From positions 122,144 through 186,143 of the forward strand of contig JACRJQ010000002.1 in the NCBI GenBank assembly GCA_016215405.1: a stretch of 64,000 nt of DNA, given 5' to 3'. Every line of letters starts with the position of its first letter. The stretch's first letter is position 1. Shown here one piece after another: positions 1-6,620 of this stretch. The notes under the pieces were generated by a model. That model searched no databases. It had not been told where the DNA came from and saw only the letters and a program-made list of their open reading frames with translations. The translations under genes were made by a program, and so were the position numbers. This DNA is from Candidatus Tayloriibacteriota bacterium. Its GTDB lineage: Bacteria; Patescibacteria; Paceibacteria; UBA9973; UBA6065.

Positions 1-117
1 CATGAGGTAATGATGTTCGTTGTTGGTTTTGAAGCCGAACTCTCGCTCGAGAGCTCGCCAAGAGGCCCTTACAGGCTCCTAGGCGAGCCCTCGAGGCTTG
101 AAGAAGCATCGAGGGGG

Positions 118-324
118 TCAGTCATTCGCATTTCGGGCGCTTCCGGAGCGGAACACTCGGTCGAGAAGATTCACGGGGGTCGGGATGCCGGCGAGCGTGT
201 TCGCGACGACGACTCCGTCCCCTCTCTTCCAGACTTGCCTTCCCCAGACTACAGGGTAAGCGGCTCTCAACTGCCTTACGGCGCCGAGGGTGCGGGATAC
301 TGGCCTTTTTGACTCAGGATTCAT
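118..324 (-). CDS. small hypothetical protein with a strong Shine-Dalgarno
   Basis: Encodes a 68-residue protein that I do not recognise. The ATG at 324 is preferred to longer in-frame starts because an AGGAGG Shine-Dalgarno lies a few bases upstream of it. This is notable, since most genes here have no ribosome binding site. The product is basic (many Arg/Lys) with a short hydrophobic stretch in the second half; there is no signal peptide and no clear membrane segment. A perfect hairpin at 366-395 lies between it and the next gene upstream. Function unknown. Confidence 0.5.
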   Translation of the reverse strand: MNPESKRPVSRTLGAVRQLRAAYPVVWGRQVWKRGDGVVVANTLAGIPTPVNLLDRVFRSGSARNAND

Positions 325-365
325 GGTTACCTCCTTTCCTGAACGTGCATGTGCGGACAAAGAAC

Positions 366-395
366 GAACCGAGCCCTCGTTCGAGGGCTCGGTTC
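366..395 (-). terminator. perfect 14-bp hairpin upstream of the first small gene
   Basis: Two 14-nt arms (GAACCGAGCCCTCG and its complement) are separated by two bases. On the minus strand the hairpin is followed by a moderately T-rich stretch, so it may be a terminator. It stands about 40 nt before the ATG at 324 and could equally be a leader structure of that gene. Confidence 0.45.
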
Positions 396-570
396 TGATT
401 TCGTGGGGATAGTTTTGAGATTATCGCACAAAGTCACAACTGAGGCCTCGAACTCGCGTCCTAAGGACCTTCGTAATGTGATTAAACTTTGCGCAATAAT
501 TCTTCATTGCCCCATAACGATACGCCAGAAAGGGGTTTCCCGCAAGGGCCGGCTGTTGATATCTGCGCGA

Positions 571-600
571 AAGAAAAAGGCCCCGAGCGTTCTCAGGGCC
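571..600 (-). terminator. Rho-independent terminator
   Basis: On the minus strand a GGCCCTGAG/CTCGGGGCC stem is followed by TTTTTCTTT. It lies directly after the stop codon of the small gene at 622-861, which supports that gene being real. Confidence 0.75.
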
Positions 601-621
601 CTCGAATCGGCGCTACCGATC

Positions 622-861
622 TCAAAAGCTGGCGATCCCTCTCGATTCGAGGACCCGCCTGTAGGGCCCGAGGTCGAGCCCTATCGGGTGCCACACCTGG
701 TATACGCCGTTGTAGACGAGAGTCACATCTTGGCCGTTCTGACCTATGACGTATCCGTATTGGCCAGCGACGGGATTCTCGTATGGTTTAGCGTATGTTC
801 TGTCCTTGAACACCGTCTTCTGCGAGAGCTCTCCTCCGAATAAGATCCATTGATTCATCAT
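622..861 (-). CDS. small hypothetical protein
   Basis: Encodes 79 residues starting MMNQWILFGG. An upstream in-frame ATG at 912 exists, but the ATG pair at 858-861 follows a GGGGACCGAG purine run that could serve as a weak ribosome binding site. The protein is rich in Tyr, Gly and Val with an alternating pattern suggestive of a small beta fold (QYGYVIGQNGQDVTLVYNG). No family is recognised. A terminator follows the stop, so it is probably transcribed alone. Confidence 0.5.
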   Translation of the reverse strand: MMNQWILFGGELSQKTVFKDRTYAKPYENPVAGQYGYVIGQNGQDVTLVYNGVYQVWHPIGLDLGPYRRVLESRGIASF

Positions 862-969
862 CTCGGTCCCCTTTTTGGTTGTTTCTATGCTGGGATTTCT
901 GCTCGCGGGCATATGCCTGCGAACCCTTGTACTACGAGCCCTGCCGTCCTCCTTGTTGCCTTAAGCAAC

Positions 970-1007
970 AAAAAGCCCGGAAGCGCGCGTAGACGCGCCC
1001 CCGGGCT
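970..1007 (-). terminator. strong terminator ending an unexplained non-coding block
   Basis: AGCCCGG and CCGGGCT arms enclose an inner GCGCG/CGCGC pair. On the minus strand the hairpin is followed by TTTTTGTTGCTT. No minus-strand gene ends nearby, so it probably terminates an RNA transcribed from 1010-1500. Confidence 0.65.
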
Positions 1008-1522
1008 GACCAAAAACATGGAATGAAAGGTCTACGAGACCCTACCTGATTTAGACCTTTAAGATCCCCGCCAGAAATTGGGACCTCGGCTTGAAGCGGT
1101 CAGTTAGACTTCGCGCGCGAGCGCTCCGTCAAGTAGACCAGCATTTGGCCGGACGAACTATCGGTTAGACGCAGCTGCTATTGCCTCTGCGAATCTCCGA
1201 CAACCGGACTGTCTCGTGGTGACCCGACCCGCGCTTTACCGGCGCGGGCGGATAGGGCCAATGCCTTGCAGCAAGGGCAACCTGATCATTCCACTTCCAT
1301 TTCCATGTTTTTTCATGTCGTTTCTTTGTTTTTTGTTGCGGACATGCGCCGAAGCGCATGCCAAATTGGTGATAAACAAAAGAAACAAGAACGGCCTCGA
1401 TCAATTCTAATCCCTTAAACCGATTTGTAAAGATATGAAAGGGCCGTGCTCGGGAAAACGCGTGGATATCCCGTGGATAAGCTGTGAAAAAACCTGACGA
1501 TTCGGATCAGACCACAGCCTCG
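1008..1522. other. 515-nt block without a credible gene; possible structured RNA
   Basis: No convincing protein gene is present. On the minus strand the block holds several self-complementary pieces: a 9-bp AAAGGTCTA/TAGACCTTT hairpin at about 1026-1060, a CATGCGC-TTCG-GCGCATG hairpin near 1344-1361 and a CCCGCG/CGCGGG pair near 1230-1250. It ends at a strong terminator at 970-1007. At 1461-1480 there are two DnaA-box-like CGTGGATAA/CGTGGATAT words 11 bp apart. An RNA gene on the minus strand is plausible, but I could not match it to tmRNA, RNase P or SRP RNA. Confidence 0.35.
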
Positions 1523-1852
1523 CTAGTTTGTCCCGTACATCTCTCTCCTTTTGGCCCGTAGAAGCTCGGTCGCCGCGCGATCCGTGACCTTCGAAAATCT
1601 CGGAAATACCCTCCCCTCCTTCGTCACGTCTTCCATGAACATGCCAAGAGGCCTGACGTCGCAATGCCTGCCCGCCTGATAGACCTTCGCGCTCTCGTAG
1701 AGAGGTCTGTAGACGACCATCCTCGCAGCGTCGAAGTCTTCGACCTCCGTATGGTGGGCGATACCCACGACTTCGTAGGCATAATCGAAGACGCCCTTCT
1801 CCGGGTCGTGCTTGTAGTGATGGTAAAATCCTTTTTCCGGCTCTCTCGTCAT
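1523..1852 (-). CDS. DUF1653 domain protein
   Basis: The 109-residue product matches DUF1653 from about residue 8 to 85: an HHYK-type start, EVVGIAHHTE near 27-36, VVYRPLY at 46-52, VRPLGMF at 67-73 and a closing PRF. The biochemical role of this family is not established. It starts 9 nt downstream of the tgt stop codon on the same strand, so it is probably cotranscribed with tgt. The C-terminal tail after the domain is rich in Arg and Lys. Confidence 0.8.
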   Translation of the reverse strand: MTREPEKGFYHHYKHDPEKGVFDYAYEVVGIAHHTEVEDFDAARMVVYRPLYESAKVYQAGRHCDVRPLGMFMEDVTKEGRVFPRFSKVTDRAATELLRAKRREMYGTN

Positions 1853-1861
1853 GGATAAAGC

Positions 1862-3073
1862 CTACCCCTGCGTCTTGTATCTCGCAAGGAAGCTCCTCTT
1901 GTATTCATCGAAATTCCCTTCGAGTAAAGAGCTCCTCATCTTCTTCACCAAGCCCACTATGAAATGGACGTTGTGTATGGAGCAGAGCATGGGACCGAGC
2001 ATCTCCCGCGACTTGTAGAGGTGAGATATGTACGCGCGAGAATAGCTCTTGCACGCATAGCACGGACAATCCTCCTCTATCGGACGAAGGTCCTCTTGGA
2101 ACTTCGCGTTTCCGATATGCATCTTGCCATCCTTCGTATAGACGGTGCCGTGCCGGCCGAGGCGCGTCGGCGCCACGCAATCGAACGTATCGCAGCCCTG
2201 CTCGACGCCCAAGAAAAGGTCTTCGGGCTCGCCGATCCCCAAAAGGTGCCGAGGTTTGCCTTCGGGCAAGATCTCGTTTACCCACCTTACCGCTGTGTGG
2301 AGATCCTCCTTATCGAACGACCCCCCTATCCCGAACCCGTCGAACGCCATCTCGCCTATCGCCCTAGCGCTTTCCTTTCGCAGATCCTCGTAGCGGCCTC
2401 CTTGGACTATGCCGAAGAGCGCCTGACGCTTCGAATTGTCCTTGGAGAGATGATAGTCGAGGCTCCTCTTCCCCCAGCGATGCGTCCGATCGAGAGCCTC
2501 CCTTTGGTAGGCGCGCGGCTCGGACGGCGACGTGCATTCATCGAACGCGAATATGAGGTCGGCGCCTATATTGTGCTGCATCTCTATCGAGCGTTCCGGA
2601 GTTATGAAATGGACCGTCCCGTCGAGAGGCGATTTGAAAGCCGCTCCGTCATGGTCTATCTCTACGAGTCGCGGCTTTACTTCCTCCTCGTCGCGCTCTT
2701 TAAGGAGGGGTATATTCGGCAGGTCCTTGAGGACCTTGCCTACGTTCTTTCCATAGCCCGCGCCTAAAGAGAACACTTGGAACCCCCCGGAATCGGTCCA
2801 TGTCGGCCCCTCCCAGTTCATGACCTTGTGCAATCCGCCCATGTCGCGGATCTTGGTATCGCCAGGCTGCATATAGAGATGATAGGTGTTCGCGAGGACA
2901 GACTGGACGCCTGCGTCCCTAAGCATCTCTACCGTAAGGCCTCGGACCGCCGCCTTGGTGCCTACCACGATGAAAGCAGGCGTCTCTATGGCGCCATGAG
3001 GGGTGACTATCCTTCCCGCGCGGGAAAGGCCCGGCCCTTTCTTCTCTATCTCGAATCTCATAGGCTCTGTCAC
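1862..3073 (-). CDS. tgt: queuine/preQ1 tRNA-guanine transglycosylase
   Basis: Exchanges guanine-34 for preQ1 (or queuine) in tRNAs with GUN anticodons. Numbering from the GTG at 3073, TDSGGFQ (93-99) holds the active-site Asp 94, FDCVAPTR (297-304) carries the nucleophilic Asp, and Cys336, Cys338, Cys341 and His367 form the zinc site. Length (403) is a little above the family's usual 370-380 because of an insert at about 104-138. An ATG at 3061, four codons in, is an equally good start. The DUF1653 gene follows after 9 nt. No queuosine biosynthesis genes are in the window, so the base may be salvaged. Confidence 0.95.
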   Translation of the reverse strand: MTEPMRFEIEKKGPGLSRAGRIVTPHGAIETPAFIVVGTKAAVRGLTVEMLRDAGVQSVLANTYHLYMQPGDTKIRDMGGLHKVMNWEGPTWTDSGGFQVFSLGAGYGKNVGKVLKDLPNIPLLKERDEEEVKPRLVEIDHDGAAFKSPLDGTVHFITPERSIEMQHNIGADLIFAFDECTSPSEPRAYQREALDRTHRWGKRSLDYHLSKDNSKRQALFGIVQGGRYEDLRKESARAIGEMAFDGFGIGGSFDKEDLHTAVRWVNEILPEGKPRHLLGIGEPEDLFLGVEQGCDTFDCVAPTRLGRHGTVYTKDGKMHIGNAKFQEDLRPIEEDCPCYACKSYSRAYISHLYKSREMLGPMLCSIHNVHFIVGLVKKMRSSLLEGNFDEYKRSFLARYKTQG

Positions 3074-3185
3074 AGAAACAGCCTATCATCCGGCGCCGGA
3101 TACTCAAAGGGCGAGCTTGTAAAAAGCCGTTCCAGGAGTACCATATACGTCGAAACCTATGACGTCACGGAGAGCATTCGACCGC

Positions 3186-3365
3186 ATGTTCTTCTGGGAC
3201 CGCTTCGGAACCGTAGCGTTCCTGCTATTGTGCATGAGCATAGCGTTTCGAGACGCGAGCATCGTCAAGGCGCTCCACCCGTGGACCGCCTTGGCCTGCC
3301 TCGCTCTCGTCGCGCTCTCTATTAAGCGCATGCAGCACTACAGGAAGAAGATCCCTCAGGACTAA
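3186..3365 (+). CDS. small two-helix membrane protein
   Basis: Encodes about 59 residues with two hydrophobic segments (FGTVAFLLLCMSIAF and TALACLALVALSI) and a basic C-terminus. I chose the ATG at 3186 because GGAGAG lies about 9 nt upstream; an in-frame ATG at 3159 would add nine residues. A good Rho-independent terminator follows at 3379-3408, which is the main reason to believe in this gene. No family is recognised. Confidence 0.55.
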   Translation: MFFWDRFGTVAFLLLCMSIAFRDASIVKALHPWTALACLALVALSIKRMQHYRKKIPQD

Positions 3366-3378
3366 ACCCTCCTCTTGC

Positions 3379-3408
3379 CCGCCCGAGCATCGCCTCGGGC
3401 GGTTTTTT
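3379..3408 (+). terminator. Rho-independent terminator
   Basis: CCGCCCGAG/CTCGGGCGG stem with a short loop, followed by TTTTTT on the plus strand. Confidence 0.85.
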
Positions 3409-3415
3409 ATCCGCT

Positions 3416-3445
3416 AAAAAGGCCGCGCTCTGCGCGGCCTTTTTC
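3416..3445 (-). terminator. bidirectional terminator after the LOG-family gene
   Basis: AAAAAGGCCGCGC-TCT-GCGCGGCCTTTTT is symmetrical, so it can act in both directions. It abuts the stop codon of the minus-strand gene at 3445. Confidence 0.8.
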
Positions 3446-4158
3446 TATTCTTTCCTGAGAGGGGCGCCTTTGATGATCTCTAATATCTCGTCGTCCGAAT
3501 CGGTGATGCGGAATATCTTCTCGTCACCCGGAGTGATGGTCTGGAAATCGTCGCGGAGGGAGTTCGAAAGCGTCTCTACGTGCGACCAGAAATCCTTGCC
3601 GACGCAGATTATAGGGACTTTCGGTATCTTACGCGTCTGTATGAGCGTCACAAGCTCGAAGAATTCGTCCATGGTGCCGTATCCGCCCGGGACGAATACG
3701 TAGACCTCGGCAGAGAACGACAGCGCGACCTTTCGGATGAAGAAATAATAGAAGCGGATGTTCGCGGTGAGGTATTCGTTCATCTTCTGCTCGTGCGGAA
3801 GGATGATGTTCATGCCGATCGATTTTCCGCCGGCCTCGTAAGCGCCCCTGTTACCGGCCTCCATGATGCCAGGACCTCCGCCCGTGACGACGGCATAACC
3901 CGTCTCAGAGACTATCCTTTTCGCGAGGTTTCGGGCCCTCTCATAATAAGGGTGTCCTTCTGTAAAGCGCGCCGAACCGAAGAAAGATACGGAACGCGGG
4001 TAGTTCTTTATGAATCTGAACGTCTGGCGGAACTCGTTATTGATAGTCGCCATCCTTCTGCGCGCCCCTTCCTTGAGCTCTTTATGCGCGAGCTCATGGC
4101 TCGTAAGCCTCGAATCTCCCGATGGTGAGCCTTTCTTTTTCCAGATCTTTCCTAGCAT
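3445..4158 (-). CDS. LOG-family (TIGR00730-type) Rossmann-fold protein
   Basis: Related to lysine decarboxylase-like/LOG proteins, which in characterised members hydrolyse nucleoside monophosphates to free bases (cytokinin riboside 5'-monophosphate phosphoribohydrolase). Numbered from the ATG at 4158 (237 aa), it has FFGSAR (59-64), GGGPGIMEA (93-101) and the family motif PGGYGTMDE (157-165). The preceding in-frame TTG at 4215 is unlikely, because a TATACT -10-like box overlaps it. An N-terminal basic/helical extension of about 50 residues precedes the domain. Substrate unknown. Confidence 0.85.
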   Translation of the reverse strand: MLGKIWKKKGSPSGDSRLTSHELAHKELKEGARRRMATINNEFRQTFRFIKNYPRSVSFFGSARFTEGHPYYERARNLAKRIVSETGYAVVTGGGPGIMEAGNRGAYEAGGKSIGMNIILPHEQKMNEYLTANIRFYYFFIRKVALSFSAEVYVFVPGGYGTMDEFFELVTLIQTRKIPKVPIICVGKDFWSHVETLSNSLRDDFQTITPGDEKIFRITDSDDEILEIIKGAPLRKE

Positions 4159-4250
4159 GCTGTTTTCTCGTTTGTTGATAAGGGAATGCCGTTTTGCCTC
4201 GATAGTATAGTACAATATCGGAGCATTAGCATCAGTTATATCGTGAAATT

Positions 4251-4769
4251 ATGAGAAAATTCAGCATGCGCGAATGGATCGCGGTGGCGGTAGCGGTCGT
4301 CGCGGCGGCATTCATGTTCTTCGGAGACAATGTCTGGAAGATCTTCACGGGAACCGAGGAGATAGCGAATAACCTCCAGGCGCCCCTTACAAACGCGACG
4401 GATAACCAAAGGCAGACGGCAGAATCTATGCAGAATATATCTACTACTCCAGGGCTCGAGATATACGACCTCCAGCCAGGAACCGGCGCAGAGGCGGTCG
4501 CAGGCAAAACGGTCACCGCCCATTACGTAGGCACGCTCGCCGACGGCACGAAATTCGATTCGTCGCTCGATCGCGGGGAGCCGTTCTCGTTCACCCTCGG
4601 CGCGGGCCAGGTCATCCAGGGATGGGATCTCGGCATACAGGGCATGAAGATAGGCTCTGTCCGAAGGCTCGTCATCGCTCCGGAGCTCGGCTACGGAGAC
4701 AGGGCGATCGGACCGATCCCAGCAGGATCGACCCTGGTATTCGAAGTCCAGCTCCTCGACGTCAAATAG
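4251..4769 (+). CDS. membrane-anchored FKBP-type peptidyl-prolyl cis-trans isomerase
   Basis: 172 residues. An N-terminal hydrophobic segment (about 9-24) acts as a signal anchor, followed by a polar linker and an FKBP domain from about residue 66 to the end. Recognisable landmarks are VTAHYVGTLADGTKFDSS, FSFTLGAGQVIQGWD and the C-terminal LVFEVQLLDVK. It should catalyse prolyl isomerisation during folding outside the cytoplasmic membrane. It is transcribed divergently from the LOG gene, with a TATATC-like -10 about 8 nt before the ATG, and a terminator follows at 4788. Confidence 0.92.
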   Translation: MRKFSMREWIAVAVAVVAAAFMFFGDNVWKIFTGTEEIANNLQAPLTNATDNQRQTAESMQNISTTPGLEIYDLQPGTGAEAVAGKTVTAHYVGTLADGTKFDSSLDRGEPFSFTLGAGQVIQGWDLGIQGMKIGSVRRLVIAPELGYGDRAIGPIPAGSTLVFEVQLLDVK

Positions 4770-4787
4770 GCTGCGGACGGTATCGAG

Positions 4788-4814
4788 AAAGCGGCCCTCA
4801 TGGGCCGCTTTTTC
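4788..4814 (+). terminator. Rho-independent terminator of the FKBP gene
   Basis: AAAGCGGCCC-TCAT-GGGCCGCTTTTT on the plus strand. The next promoter's -35 box starts at the base after the T-run. Confidence 0.85.
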
Positions 4815-4842
4815 TTGACGTGGATGATTTTCGTGTTAAAAT
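4815..4842 (+). promoter_or_regulatory. sigma-70-type promoter
   Basis: TTGACG (4815-4820), 16-bp spacer, TAAAAT (4837-4842). The predicted start is only about 8 nt before the ATG at 4857, giving an almost leaderless mRNA. Confidence 0.7.
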
Positions 4843-4856
4843 CAAAAACGAAACAT

Positions 4857-5288
4857 ATGCAGACCTGTCTTGCTCCAATTGAAACAATCACTATCGGGAA
4901 ATTCGTCCTCTCTGCGCCGAAAAATCGGCTCGAGCTCGTCTCTTCCCTGTTCGCTCGCTACCACAAAGCCCTCAATATCGAGCTCGTATCCGGCACTCGA
5001 GAGGAGATGGTGAATCTCTCGTGGCCCAGCTACCTGAAGCTTCAAAAAGAGGAGCCTCGGCTCGTCGCCCTCCTCGAGGCCTTGGGGATACTCTCGGCCG
5101 AAGCCGCAGGGAACTTCGAGATCGTCCTTACTCCCCCGGGAGGAAGCAAAAGGACGCTCGATGTCTTCCTCGTCGACGGCCGCAAGGGATATTTCACCAC
5201 ATTCCTCTACGCGACCCTCTACGACGTCCATACGACCGGAGGATGCTCGGAGTTCTTCCAGCACCCTGCTGGCGCGACAGCGAGTTGA
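4857..5288 (+). CDS. hypothetical protein
   Basis: 143 residues from the ATG at 4857, starting MQTCLAPIET. Mixed alpha/beta composition, no signal peptide and no membrane segment. I recognise no family; the middle (SGTREEMVNLSWPSYLKLQK) and a Leu-rich helix after it suggest a small globular protein. Support comes from flanking signals: a promoter directly upstream and a terminator at 5304-5334. The antisense frame is also open, but it has no comparable signals. Confidence 0.7.
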   Translation: MQTCLAPIETITIGKFVLSAPKNRLELVSSLFARYHKALNIELVSGTREEMVNLSWPSYLKLQKEEPRLVALLEALGILSAEAAGNFEIVLTPPGGSKRTLDVFLVDGRKGYFTTFLYATLYDVHTTGGCSEFFQHPAGATAS

Positions 5289-5303
5289 ATCCAGAGCCTT
5301 TCC

Positions 5304-5334
5304 AGCGGCGCTCATCAGAGCGCCGCTTGTTTTA
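5304..5334 (+). terminator. Rho-independent terminator
   Basis: AGCGGCGCT/AGCGCCGCT stem with a 6-nt loop, followed by TGTTTTA on the plus strand. Confidence 0.75.
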
Positions 5335-5340
5335 TATGGA

Positions 5341-5368
5341 AAAGCCGCGCGTGAGCGCGGCTTTTCCC
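5341..5368 (-). terminator. terminator of rpoD
   Basis: AAAGCCGCGC-GTGA-GCGCGGCTTTT, nearly symmetrical, just beyond the rpoD stop codon. Confidence 0.75.
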
Positions 5369-5371
5369 TTC

Positions 5372-6604
5372 CTAGTAGTTCTTGAGCTGGTTTATCTTCT
5401 CGTGCTGCCTGATCTTTTCGTGAGCCTTCGCCTCGATCTGGCGGATTCGCTCTCGGGTGACGCCGAACTCCTTTCCCACCTCCTCGAGGGTATGGGTGAT
5501 GCCGTCGTTGAGCCCGTGGCGCATCTCGAGGATCTTGCGTTCCTTAGGCGAAAGGTCGTCAAGGATGCCTTTAACCTGATCCGAGAGGATGCGTCGCGAG
5601 GACTCTTGGTCTGGCGAGAGTATCTTGTCGTCCGAAAGGAAGTCGCCGAGCGTGGATTTTCCGTCGTCGCCGTCGTCCCCCACCGGAGATTCGAGGGAGA
5701 CCGTGTCCTGGTCGATCTTCTCGATCTGATAGACCTTGTCTACGTCGAGGCCCATCTCGGTAGCTATCTCGTCAGGAAGCGGGTCTCGTCCGAGGTCCTG
5801 CGAGAGCCTGCGCACCACTTGCTTGTATTTCGCGATCGTCTCTACCATATGTACCGGCACGCGGATGGTTCGAGACTGGTCTGCGAGCGCGCGGGTGATC
5901 GCCTGGCGGATCCACCACGTCGCGTACGTCGAGAACTTATAGCCTTTCGTCCAATCGAACTTGTCGACCGCCTTGAAGAGGCCCAGATTCCCTTCTTGGA
6001 TGAGGTCGAGCAGGGTGAGGTCGGCGGAGCGTCCTACGTATTTCTTCGCTATGGATACGACGAGCCTAAGGTTCGCCTTTGCGAGGAGACCCTTCGCCTC
6101 TTCGTCGCCTGCTTCGATGCGGCGGGCGAGCTCCTTCTCCATCGCCGCGGAGACGAGAGGATACTGCCCGATCTCCTTGAGGTACATCTGGATGGAATCG
6201 TACGATGACTCGCTTCCCATCCTGCCGAAGCCGTATTTCTTGCCGCTCTCCTTTTCTGGAGGCTCGAGGTCGAGCATTCCGCCCGATTCGAGGACGTCTA
6301 CGCCCGCGCCGGAAAGCTTCTGATACAGCTCGTCGAGGAACATGATATCGTCTTCGATCGTCGGGAATTCCTTGAGGATCTCATCATAGGTGACGAAGCC
6401 CCTCTCCTTTCCCTTAGAGACGAGCCTTTCCGCCTTCTTGGCCGCTTCGCGAGCCTTGTCCTTGGCTTTCTGGGATACCGGCTTTCCCTTGCTCGAAGCC
6501 TTCGTCGCCTTTTTAGACGGCTTTGGGGCCGTCTTGCGCGAAGCCTTCTTATTTTTCTGGTTCCCCGCCTTTGCGAGGACCTGTTTTGGCTGCTTTTTCG
6601 ACAT
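5372..6604 (-). CDS. rpoD: primary RNA polymerase sigma factor (RpoD/SigA)
   Basis: 410 residues. A Lys/Ala-rich N-terminus (1-60) is followed by a region 1.1-like segment (about 61-110), region 1.2 (SYDSIQMYLKEIGQYPL, 134-150), region 2 with LIQEGNLGLFKAVDKFD and YATWWIRQAI (about 165-240), region 3, and region 4 with a helix-turn-helix ending in VTRERIRQIEAKA. It directs core polymerase to housekeeping promoters, consistent with the TTGACR/TATAAT-like boxes seen here. It follows dnaG by 8 nt, and a TATAAT lying within the end of dnaG gives it its own near-leaderless promoter. Confidence 0.97.
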   Translation of the reverse strand: MSKKQPKQVLAKAGNQKNKKASRKTAPKPSKKATKASSKGKPVSQKAKDKAREAAKKAERLVSKGKERGFVTYDEILKEFPTIEDDIMFLDELYQKLSGAGVDVLESGGMLDLEPPEKESGKKYGFGRMGSESSYDSIQMYLKEIGQYPLVSAAMEKELARRIEAGDEEAKGLLAKANLRLVVSIAKKYVGRSADLTLLDLIQEGNLGLFKAVDKFDWTKGYKFSTYATWWIRQAITRALADQSRTIRVPVHMVETIAKYKQVVRRLSQDLGRDPLPDEIATEMGLDVDKVYQIEKIDQDTVSLESPVGDDGDDGKSTLGDFLSDDKILSPDQESSRRILSDQVKGILDDLSPKERKILEMRHGLNDGITHTLEEVGKEFGVTRERIRQIEAKAHEKIRQHEKINQLKNY

Positions 6605-6611
6605 GTATCCT

Positions 6612-6620
6612 ATTATAGCC
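6612..6620 (-). promoter_or_regulatory. extended -10 promoter of rpoD
   Basis: Reads GGCTATAAT on the minus strand and overlaps the 3' end of dnaG. Seven bases separate TATAAT from the rpoD ATG, so transcription would begin at or next to the start codon. Confidence 0.65.

Noticed and set aside
1010..1400. tmRNA on either strand
   Set aside because: Some resemblance to tag-region and 5' sequences, but no matching acceptor stem, T-arm or resume frame ending in a convincing tag.
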